Part shown: positions 10,601 to 22,600 of the stretch, piece after piece
How the letters are laid out: every line of letters starts with the position of its first letter
Position numbering within the stretch: position 1 is the stretch's first letter
Assembly (NCBI GenBank): GCA_016169945.1
Contig: JADLSH010000393.1
Span: 9,647,501-9,711,500, forward strand
Source of the DNA: Trachythela sp. YZ-2020
Lineage: Eukaryota > Cnidaria > Anthozoa > Malacalcyonacea > Clavulariidae
Length of the DNA: 64,000 nt
Reading direction: 5' to 3'
Position numbers and translations under genes: made by a program
The notes under the pieces: generated by a model
Database searches by the model: none
Seen by the model: only the letters and a program-made list of their open reading frames with translations
Told to the model about the DNA's origin: nothing

Positions 10601-13600
10601 TAGCGACAAGCGTATTTTCTGATATAGCCAGTGGGAACTGAACTCGTAATTTTAAGGTCTTTGTACATAAACATTATTTTATTTATCTCAAGTTGCCCGA
10701 TCATGAGGACAAATAGGAGAAGAAATGTGAAGAAAAATTTTAACTTTCTAAATTTGATGTCCAGTTCTTAGTTGATCAAATATTTTGAAAGTAGTTACTC
10801 TATAATGGTTATTTTTCTAATACTGAAGCGTGTACATCATAGTGCATAACACACAATGTTACGAGGCAGTTGCATGCAGGTTATGGCGGTCACCTCACCG
10901 TTTCTTATACTGTGCGTTAGTATACCTGCATGGGCCCACGGTAATTGGCAACTGCTGTTGTGGTACCTCTGCCATTTTTGTTCTCGTTTATAATTATTTC
11001 TTTTCGGGTTTTTATATTAAATTCAATAAATTCATATTCAAATTAAATACATAGGCTAGTCGCTATGTAAAGTAGTTAGTTTTGTTGCTTATATTGCGTC
11101 TAGTTGGTATTTCAGTCGGTGTCTGTTTAGATTAAACCGTAGCTTATAGAATTTTACACATTATTATCATGATGATTGATGATATATATTTACAGCTACG
11201 AAAAGCTTAAAGAAAAATTACAGAAGCTTTGTGAACAGATAACTGAGATGACTGGTGAGGTAAACACCATATCGTTGTTACCAATTATTTATTTTTATTC
11301 TTTAAGTGTTGGACGTTTATTATATGTACTGTACAGACTATACATATAATATGAATGATGCTTCGTAGTTTCAGTGACACAAAATAGACTGCATTATGGA
11401 GCGCACTTCAGTCAGAGAATTATATAACAAGAGATATTGGCAGATATAGTTTTGTTAACCCCGCGCTATTAATGTGCAAGATTAACGTTCACATGAGACC
11501 GGACGAATTAAGAACCGTACGCAAATTCCTCTCATTCCATTTGATTATACGGAAATTCGTCCAGTTAGTTGTACTCGAATTCGTCCGATTGCATGCATCC
11601 GTTGTGAAGTCAAAACGCGAAATCGTGCACGATTCCGAATTCATCTGATCCCGTGTGATCGGGGTCTAACCCCGTTTACACTACACCGGATCCGCATCGT
11701 CACGACATCAATTTGAGCCATATCAAAGCGAGTTTAGCCCCCCAAATTATAATAGTATGATCGATTCAACAAAATCAGCTAACTGGCAAAAGCCTAGGGT
11801 CAGGGACGCCGTAAAACGGCTTAAATTGATGTCGTGACGATGCGGATCCAGTATAGTGTAAACGGGGCCTAATAGTCTTTCCTTGACAATCGCCTGGCGT
11901 TAGAGTTAGAGTTAGAAGATGGCGCTTAGGTGCATTACTTCTAAATAGACAACAAACTGAAACGTATTTGCAGATGCAGACAGTATAAAACTGCACTTTT
12001 GTAATTAATGCACTTTTGTAAGTAAATGTTTCTTTGGTGATTAAAAATAGTAATGACAAGAGAATTTCAAAAACTGATTTAATCGTTTAGCGTAGAGCTA
12101 CAGTGTGACTGGCTACAGTACTGTACTTGCAGTTGTTTTAGTATGGCTCTATTTGCTTATTTTTAGCACCCACTGCCGCCAAACCATCCATTCCGTGATG
12201 ACAGCGAGGTAAACATGTCCCTACGCTTATGTACGTCTATGTACATCCATGTACATCTCTATGTATGTCAATGTTATAAAATAGAAATGAAAATTTCCTT
12301 TTATATCACTCTTCTTTTATATGGAAGAAAGTGCATTAATTTTCGAACAAATGAGTTTATAGAAATATTGATATGGGGCGCCAAAGCGGACAAAATTTTC
12401 TAAACATCAAAAATTCGTTCGGAAGTTGAAAATTGTATTCCAAACTCAAAATATTTATTGCAAACTTAAAATTTTAATGGCTATAACTCATAAAAAGCTT
12501 TCTAAACTTTAAAAAAGCTTTCTAAACTTATAGTATGTGTTCGATGTAGTGAATTTGCATTCTAAACTTCAGTTTCGTTCTAAAATAATCTAAACTCAAA
12601 ATTCATTCTAATTATGATCCTTTGCGAGCTTGCTTCATGTAAACCTTTCAGACGTGACTTCCCAAGAATGCCAATTTGTCGTAGGCAAAATAGTTTCGTT
12701 TCGTTAATATTGAAACACAATTTCGCGATATTCTAAATGCTACCAAGTCAGTTCTTCAAGAAGTAAGTAATTTACTTTCATTAAATAATGTCACAGTTGA
12801 CCAGCTTGAAATATTAGTATCCAGACTCGATGATATCTGCTGTACATCATCGCTTTAAATTTAATATAGTTGGCTCAACAAACGAACCTAACCAAGAGTT
12901 ACATTTACTCGCTGAATTTTTGCATTATGCTTGGTAGATTAAGTGTTCTCTGAACTAGTCTAGGACCTGTATAGGAGTTTGTATGCGTTTCATTTAGCAC
13001 AGGCAATCTCAACTGTTTTAGGGTAAAATGACCATGGCGGTCAACATGGCATATGTGCCAAAACCTGAATCCGGGACGAAAGTCCTGAAAATGACCCCGC
13101 CCTGAAACGGCAGTGCCGACATAGCTCTACCTTCCGAAAAGCAAAAGCGACAGCCTTTCTGAAGTGCTTATAGTGTTTAGAAGGTTGCTTTTAGGGGTAG
13201 TTATTGGAAGGAAAAATTTGTCTAAGTATAATATTTTACAAGAAAATGACCATGCACCACCCCAGGTCAACTGCTAATTATCCATGAATAATTAATCTGG
13301 CAGAGATTAAATTTTCTTATTTCCTGACAATTTTTATCATGGGATGAAAAACTATGCTTAATTTAATATAATTATTGTAGATTTCATAAGGATTGACATT
13401 GTTTTGTTTAAATATAATACATGTTATTTCACTTACCCCCCACCAAAACACGATTTCAGCCATATTTTGCCGTCTTGTTTGCTTTTTATCGCCGAGTCTC
13501 GCAAGTATCATCCAATTGTTGTACTTTTACATAATGATAGATGGCTAAAGAAGATTTCAACCAAGTTTCGTCAAGTTTTGAAGCAGTGCAGTGTATTTTA

Positions 13601-16600
13601 TCTTCGATATTGTGTCGTTCGATATTTCGTCAAATAGCGGCCATTGCAATGCCTCGCCGCTTCTCTTCCCGATAAATGCCACTTCTTCGTCTTCATATAT
13701 ATTTAGATTACAGTATCCAAGAGTACTTCATTGTAGAATAGTCCCAATCGAAAAACTAGAGTAGTATAGTCCCATTTGAAAGGAAAAACCTCCCATAACA
13801 AATTTAGGATCAGAATCAAAGACACAAGTTTAAAAATAATTTGAAAGTCACGCGCAATCTTCGCGAAAACTCCTCGTGGGCTACTTGACAGGGGGGGGAA
13901 ATATTTTCACGAAACGCTGGTTCGCCACCACAGAACCCAGTAAATATATTATATTTATTGTATTTTTATGATTTATGATAAAAACAATAGAAAATACGCA
14001 AATATTTATTGTTTTTTTTCATAAATCATAAAAATACAATAAATATAATATATTTACTGGGTTCTGTGGTGGCGAACCAGCGTTTCGTGAAAATATTTCC
14101 CCCCCCTGTCAAGTAGCCCACGAGGAGTTTTCGCGAAGATTGCGCGTGACTTTCAAATTATTTTTAAACTTGTGTCTTTGATTCTGATCCTAAATTTGTT
14201 ATGGGAGGTTTTTTCCTTTCAAATGGGACTATACTACTCTAGTTTTTCGATTGGGACTATTCTACAATGAAGTACTCTTGGATACTGTAATCTAAATACA
14301 TATGAAGACGAAGAAGTGGCATTTATCGGGAAGAGAAGCGGCGAGGCATTGCAATGGCCGCTATTTGACGAAATATCGAACGACACAATATCGAAGATAA
14401 AATACACTGCACTGCTTCAAAACTTGACGAAACTTGGTTGAAATCTTCTTTAGCCATCTATCATTATGTAAAAGTACAACAATTGGATGATACTTGCGAG
14501 ACTCGGCGATAAAAAGCAAACAAGACGGCAAAATATGGCTGAAATCGTGTTTTGGTGGGGGGTAAGTGAAATAAAATGTATTATATTTAAACAAAACAAT
14601 GTCAATCCTTATGAAATCTACAATAATTATATTAAATTAAGCATAGTTTTTCATCCCATGATAAAAATTGTCAGGAAATAAGAAAATTTAATCTCTGCCA
14701 GGTATATTAGTTATTTCATGGATAATTAGCAGTTGACCTGGGGTGGTGCATGGTCATTTTCTTGTAAAATATTATACTTAGACAAATTTTTCTTTCCAAT
14801 AACTACCCCTAAAAGCAACCTTCTAAACACTATAAGCACTTCAGAAAGGCTGTCGCTTTTGCTTTTTGGAAGGTAGAGCTATGTCGGCACTGCCGTTTCA
14901 GGGCGGGGTCATTTTCAGGACTTTCGTCCCGGATTCAGGTTTTGGCACATATGCCATGTTAACCGCCATGGTCATTTTACCCTAAAACAGTTGAGATTGC
15001 CTGTGCTAAATGAAACGCATACAAACTCCTATACAGGTCCTAGACTAAACCGTAAATGCGAAGCTCTTAAAACCCTGAATAATGATGATCCAGAATACAA
15101 TGGATATGGTTGTTTCAGGGCACTGGGTGGAGTAGACCTCGATACGCCATTCAAAAGTCTCAGCTAGAATATTTAAGAGGTAAACATTTTACATGAGCTC
15201 AAATTGCAAGATTATTGAATGTATCTACACGAACACTTAGACGGAGAAGGGCTGAACTTGGTATTATTGACAAGCCATTTGATGTTATAACTGAAAGGGT
15301 TACATGAAGTATTGCCTTAAGCTCTGATGCAAGCTCGCAAATGATCATAATTAGAATGAATTTTGAGTTTAGAATGAAATTGAAGTTAGAATGAAATTGA
15401 AGTTTAGAATGAAATTGAAGTTTAGAATGCAAATTAATGTTTAATGTTTAAATATATGTACATTCTCCCAATAGGGTTTTTCAGAAAGTACTTACAACTA
15501 GTTATTTCATTAACTAATTACAGTTATGTTACAATATCACAAAGTTAGATATAAAAATATATATTATATACCCTAATCGTTGTGAAATAGAATCTTCGAC
15601 TCAGACTTAAGTTTAAAATTCCCAATGGTTTAGTAAGTATCTTCTAAAAAGTTCTGACTTGAATTTTTTAGTATCTTCTAAAAAGTTCTGACTTGAATTT
15701 TTTAAAATTGTCTATTGACTTCATATCATCTTCCAAATTGTTCCATAATTTAACTGCGCGGAAATGGAAAGTCTTCTGACCGGTACTTGTTTGAAATTTT
15801 GGAATGTCTAACTCATTATTGTGTCTGGTTGGATATTCGTGAATGCTTGCTCGTTGATAAAACTGTTGGCTTAAGTATGGGGGAGACCTCCATGGGGGAG
15901 ACCCCCATTAAGTATTGTGGGGGAGGAGAGATCTTGTCGCAGGAAGGTACCACACAAGGCGACCCTCTAGCAATGCCCTGGTACTCAGTTAACACATCCA
16001 TCATGATACAAAGCTTGAGACTGAATATACCAGAAGTCAAACAAGTATGGCTGGCGGATGACTCAGCAGGAGGAGGAAGACTGGTACAGTTATATAATTG
16101 ATACAGGCACCTCGAAGAGGAAGGAAAGAAATTTGGTTATCTAGTAAATGGATCAAAGTGTTGGCTCATCGTGAAGTCACGAGAACTGGCAGACGAAGCC
16201 GAGCGGCTTTTTGGAAAAGAAGTTAATATAACAACAGAAGGAAAACGTCACTTGGGAGCCGTTATAGGATCCAAGGACTACAAAGACGAGTATTGCAAAG
16301 ATAAAGTCCAAGGATGGAGGAAAGACATCGTAAATCTCGCAGAAATTGCAAAAAGCCAACCACATGCTGCCTAGATTGCCCTCACAAAGGGATACAAATC
16401 GAAATTCACATATTTCATGCGAACAATCGAGGCATTTGAAGAGTATGTAGACCCGGTACATGAAGCCATCAATGAAATACTCCTCCCGCCACGTTTTGGT
16501 CAGGAAGAACCCCTCCCGGATGAACTAAGTAAACTCATGACTCTAACACCAGCACAAGGCGGGTTGGGAGTACCTGATCTGAAAGCCGAAGCCCCGCAGC

Positions 16601-19600
16601 AATACACAGCCTCAAAACTAATCACCAAACAACACGCAGAGACAATCAAAGGGCAAAGCGCTTTTATGGAATCGAGTGAGCAGTCTATAGATGATCGGAA
16701 GAGAATGCAGCAGACAATCAAGATGGAGACTGCTAAGTCAAGAATGAATAGCATTGATGCATCTCTGTCCCCAGACGTACTACGTTTGGTAATGCAATCA
16801 AGAGACAAGGGTGCGAGCTCTTGGCTAAATGCTTTACCACTCAAAGACCAGGGCTTGGCCCTTAATAAGCAAGAATTTAGAGACTCGCTGCGAATGAGAT
16901 ACAATCTGCCTCTGCATGATCTACCAAGCCATTGTGCTTGTGGAGATCGCTTCAACATCAACCATGCCCTCTCATGCAAAAAAGGGGGATTCGTGGCGCA
17001 AAGACATGACGGAGTTCGCGATCTACTTACCTCGTTACTCGGTAAAGTTTGCAAGAATGTGGAAATAGAGCCACATCTCCAACCTGATCAAGTGATCGTC
17101 GGAGATGTGGGATAAGTGCTGGAGTTTATGGCATTTTATATCGGATCGAACATATGCACATACTCCTGCCCCGATTTTATTAAGTCGATCCAATCGGAAT
17201 AGCTTAAAACCCTCAATTTCAATGCATTGCTTACTGTAGAATGAAGCCAAGACTCGGATATAGCGAGGACGTCGAATTTATGATCTCGTGTTAGTTCTTT
17301 AATTTGGTGCAGGTTAAGTCGGTTTTTTAGAGACCTAGCATTCAAATGAGCTACTTTGAGTTTAGTTTTGCTTGCCTGACGATTGTAGTTAATATCGATA
17401 ATTTGATCACACCGCGTATACTCGTATTAAATTAGTCGCGCATTGTTTATTAACATGTATCAGATTCGTGGATCGATTTGTAATTCGGACGGGGTATGGG
17501 TAACTCTAATGTTTTCTCAATTTCGGTTCTTGAGGGTGTGGTTGTCCCATGGTAACTCACTTGGAGACATTGTAGTGTTTTGGAAGGTAACAGAGGGTCT
17601 CCATTAAAGGTCTTGGGGAACGGGGAGTTTGGTTGGGACGAGAAGCTAGGTGGGGGATAAGGAAGATTTGGTCGAAACTGAATGCTTTCCATTTTCTGCA
17701 ATCTCATATCGAGCTGGTTCATTAAAAAAGTTATTTGATTTATTGATGGAAAAAAGGGCTGTTATTATTTTTTCGATCGTGTATTTCCGAGGGGGAGGCG
17801 GATGAGCATGAGAAAAGTCACATCTAGGCCCTTTTTTACAAAATCCCTTAAGCATAAGGGCAGAAGGTGTTTCTCTTAACTTCACGGGACAGTTGTCTGG
17901 ACCTATCGTTATTAACTAAGTTTAGATGAGGAAAATCGCATCTGTCGCCTTTTACACATCGACCCCGCGATTCAAGGATTGTCATATCCAGCTTTATGCC
18001 TTCTATGTCTGCCGTAGAAACTTTGCCCGAACAAGTACATGTACCATTACACACTTCTGCGGGGCGAGGCATTGCTTCATTTGTTTCTTGTATTGCGCCG
18101 TTTTCAGGGTCTTTGTTGCTTCGAGTAGTGGCCAGACTTTCAAATTTCAATTTTGAATAGTGTTTGTTGTTATGTGTTTGGACTACAATTTTCTGAGATT
18201 GGGGGCCGTACCATTTAATACTCAAGTCCGATTCTTGGAGTTTGACATTGCCTCCAGGGGAGCTACATCGAACACATATTTTAAGTTTAGGAACCTTTTT
18301 AAAGTTTAGAAAGGTTTTTATGAGTCATAGCCATTAAAATCTTAAGTTTGCAATAAATATTTTGAGTTTGGAATGCAATTTTCAACTTCCGAACGAATTT
18401 TTTATGTTTAGCAAATTTTGTCCGCTTTGGCGCCCCATATATTGAAGTTGACTTTCTTTTATGGTTTTGTGTTTTCTTACCGATTGTTGAATTATTAATA
18501 TCTTATACTATCTTGCTTCAGTTGATATTTTCATTTTCCATTTATTCTTATAAAACAAACGAATGTTTTCGTGCAATTTTAGCCACCAAAAGTACCTCAA
18601 AACAAGCCAATTCCACCAGGGCCAGAAGAACCTCCTTTGCTGGAAATAAGCATGGGTAATGTTAGTGCTATATACTGTATAGGATTTTAATCCCACGGAC
18701 CTAAAGGTGGACATTACTCTTCGCCTAGAGCAATTTGAATTTGGATATGAACTTAACTACAGCAACTAGACCAATTTAGAAAATGTAATTGCAGCTTTTT
18801 TCACCTGTTTTGGGATTACATTTGTTGTTATTCATTTGATTGTGATGTTACAAGTAACATTCATGCAATACACAACACAACACAACAAATACAACACAAC
18901 ATTGCAGGTTTTGCCTGCGATGCACGTTGTTGGCTGACTTCTACAAAATCATGTTACCATTGCAGCACTGTATTGTGTTGTGCATGAATTCCCATCCCGT
19001 GTATAACACTCCTTTATCAGTTGAACCAAGCAACTAGTTAAATTTTAAAATATACTAAATTTAAAGTCATGCTTAGAGTCGATTAACCTGTAAAATTTAT
19101 TTCGTAGCTTGCAATGATCTAAAGCCAACTGCAGAGAACAGATTTCCAAATGCCGTTGTAATTGTTAGTACTATGACACCACCTGGAGCAACCTGGACCA
19201 GACTGGCACAAACTGAAATCATAGAGGTATAGGTAATCTACTCATGGCCAGAAATACGCGACATATGAGACTGCGCGACACATGCACTTTTGTCAGCGTG
19301 TCAAGTATCGCGCATGAGTAATTGAAATGTTTTGTGATATACGATCCGGTGGTTAATCGATATCCCGCGGTTTCATTAGGATTGCCTTCGATTTCATTAG
19401 GATTGCCCAAAACTCGATACTTCAGCGGCAAATATATCTAATATGGTCTTCAAACTATGATCTTTTCAACAAGTAGATCACAAGCTTCAATTTGATGCGG
19501 CATAAACAGTAATACCCCAGAATCACGAGTTATGGCAATTCTAAAACGCAAAGATTCTATGTGTATACCCGAGTCGTTTCTGGTCATTATTACGCTTTCT

Positions 19601-22600
19601 AAAATACAACAAAGAAAGGACAAGCCAAACGTAAGGCAGAATTCCCAGTGTCACTACAAGAGGAATCCCCAGACATTCTATATATGAACTACACTTTCGC
19701 ATGTTTGATAATGTACATGCTTCGACTTCACGAAGCAATATGGCGATTTAAACAATGTTGCAAATTGGCTATCCGCAAATAAATTAACTTTAAACAACAG
19801 TAAAACCGATATTTGGTACCAAGAAAAGGCTTAGCCAAGTAACTTTTGATCCGGTTATCAATGTTGGTAATTTAGAAATTAAACGAGTTAAAACGACAAA
19901 ATCGTTGGGCCTAATGATAGATGAGTCTCTAAGCTGGTCAGCGCAGGTCGAACACATTTCAAAAAAGGTCACTTCAGGCCTCGGTATACTCAGACGACTT
20001 CGAGATACAATTGAATACAATACCCTAATAACAATATACCAATCCACAATCCAACCTTACTTCGATTATTGTGCTCAAGTGTGGGGTTGTCTAGGGAAAA
20101 CATTAGCAGATAAACTACAAAAGTTACAGAGCAGGGCGTTTCGAATAATCACACGTGAGAATTACACGACACGATCAGCTGACATATTAAGTAAGCTAGG
20201 AGTTCCCAACCTCGAAAAACGAAGGATCCAACAACTTTCAATTTTCATGTATAAGGTAAAAAACAAAATGGTTCCTGATTATTTGTGTGATATGTTTACA
20301 AATATTAGTGACGTACACGACCATAACACAAGACAATCGAGAGCCAATTTGACATTACCTAAACCAAAAACAAACAATATGAAAAATGCATTCTCATATA
20401 GAGGGGCGGAAGTCTGGAACTACCTTTCTTCATCACAAAAGTCCTCGGAAACTATTGCTAATTTTAAATCTAACATAAAACGTGCATGTTAATATTAAGT
20501 ATCATATTCATTTTCCCTTTGTTGTTATCTATAGTTATAATAACCTTCTTGTAAATATCGTAATTCATATTTTTACTAGTGTAAGCACCGCCGGTTGGAA
20601 GATCACCTTTTTCTTTTCTTTGTACATAATTATTTTATAAGGTGAAATTGTACCGTGTTGAAATATAGTTCATAATAATAATAATAATAATAATAATACG
20701 TTTACATTGGCTACAATTTCAGCTTCGCACACCTTCATTCTTCGACATTTCGCAAGCGCCTCTACTTTCCTCCTGCCAGATTTATCATGACATTCACGCT
20801 TAGCAAGATATGCGAGGTCGGCTATTCTTTTCTCCAATAGTCATTAGTTTGTTTTAAGACAAACGGTAGTGGTTGAGTTGCTTGTAAGAGATCGATGAAC
20901 GACACGCCGTTTACCTTACTTTTCAAACCATGCCAGCATATTAGCATTTCTTGCGCGGAATAAATAAAATAACAAAAGGTTTGTCTGACAGCGATTGTTT
21001 TGCATAGTTGAGATCCGAATTTGTATTAGAATACTGAATCTCTGACTTAAATTTTTGCTTCTGCATTAGTTAAATACTCAGACATTTTTGAGTATTTGCA
21101 GTTGGCGCGTTATTTAAATTTCGTGGGAAAATGAGGCATACCACTGTTTGAAGGCTCACAAACATGAAGCCACACAACGGTTTGGTCAGTGGCGAATATA
21201 TATTATTTTATGCGCCGAACATAAACAAAACAACATGGAGACTATAAATTTGAAAACGAGCTTTAATTTGGTCTTCAAAGTATTGAAATACCCCAAATAT
21301 TCGAGAAGTTATGGCTGTTTCAATGTGCAAGATATTTGCTCCTTTAGCGGAGGATTTGTGAACGCTTTCGTGTGCGTTGGAATATATTTTACGAGGGACA
21401 AACGGGAATAACATAAGCGAACGAAATATTTATATATCACGATACTAGACAACTTCGAGTCGCAACTTCAAGTTTCGTTTGTAAATTTTGTCCGTCCATT
21501 TCATTTTTTTCGGCTGTTTTATAATCACTGCCGTCTATTTGACATGCATTATTACAAGTCGCGATTTGTAGTATACGATAACTATTTAGTGGATAATATT
21601 CTCCGATATTTACTCTATAAAGTCTTGCTTTCGTTTGTTGCGATTCACACAGTTTAGCTAATATTTTAAATAATTGTGCTTTTCTAATACAATTCCATAT
21701 AAAAAATATTTTAATTAGAAGCAGTCGGATACGTGCGCTCCAGGTGTTGCGCAATCGCATGTCGCGTTTTTCTGGTGATGTCGCATTTCTCGTACATTTA
21801 AAATGTTTTTATTCTTTAAGTAGAAAACTAAATGTTCGCCATCTTGTGGTGATGCCAGTAGTTGACCTGCAAATATTTCCCTGGGCTCTACGCAATCTTA
21901 TAATTCCGTTGTAGTTTTGCTTTTGTCATTACTCGAAATCTTTCCATTGGTTCAGAGACTGGGCAGATAAAATTTTTTGTTTTACAATATTCACTAATGA
22001 ATTCAGTAAAACATCCCAAAACATTCTTGTACAGTTTAATACCCTTTGAGAGTAATATTTAATTATAAATGAACAATAGAGAATAATTATGAATGAGACT
22101 GATCTTATACAAAGCACAATTTTGCGACGCTACATATATATTATATTTTAAATTTTTGGTAGTTAGAAATGAAATTAATTTGGATTTTAATTGATTGAAT
22201 GAATAGTTTACTGCAGGATCAATGTTTATAAGTTGTTAGTTGTGATTTGTGATAACAAAGTTGGTACAGTATATTCCAACGGCCTACGTGACCTCTTCAC
22301 TACATGTTCCTGGACGTCATCAACTCATATTGTTTTTCTTGTATCCAGCAAAAAAGCGACCCATATTTCTTGACGACTGTAAGCATACCTTCTGGAGGAA
22401 ACTTCAGTGAAGTGACAAGACTAAAACTTGCTGTCTTTGATGTTCGGGATCGAGATAAAGAAGAGGTAACAATAGTTTATTGAAATCCTTAGTCAAACTC
22501 ATAGTATATGCGGGTTGGCTCCTGCCAGCAGTGCGATTTAATCTCGAATCAAACTATCTTAATGAACTTAAATTGCATCATCTTTAGCTTTTTAAAAAAT

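Larger units (their letters stand above)
12372..18438. mobile_element. Six-kb terminal-inverted-repeat transposon with nested insertions
   Basis: The ends are ggggcgccaaagcggacaaa (left) and its inverse tttgtccgctttggcgcccc (right). The left repeat runs about 280 bp to near 12650 and is rich in ttctaaact words. On the right it is split: the outer part is 18253-18438 and the inner part about 15330-15440, separated by a LINE insertion. Outside the ends, ATATTGA occurs on both sides (12365-12371 and 18439-18445), a probable 7-8-bp target duplication. Internally it holds a decayed helix-turn-helix gene and a 2.1-kb palindrome. The superfamily is not settled. Confidence 0.7.

Noticed and set aside
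16500..17054. 184-codon minus-strand frame
   Set aside because: It is the antisense shadow of the plus-strand reverse transcriptase at 15850-17115.
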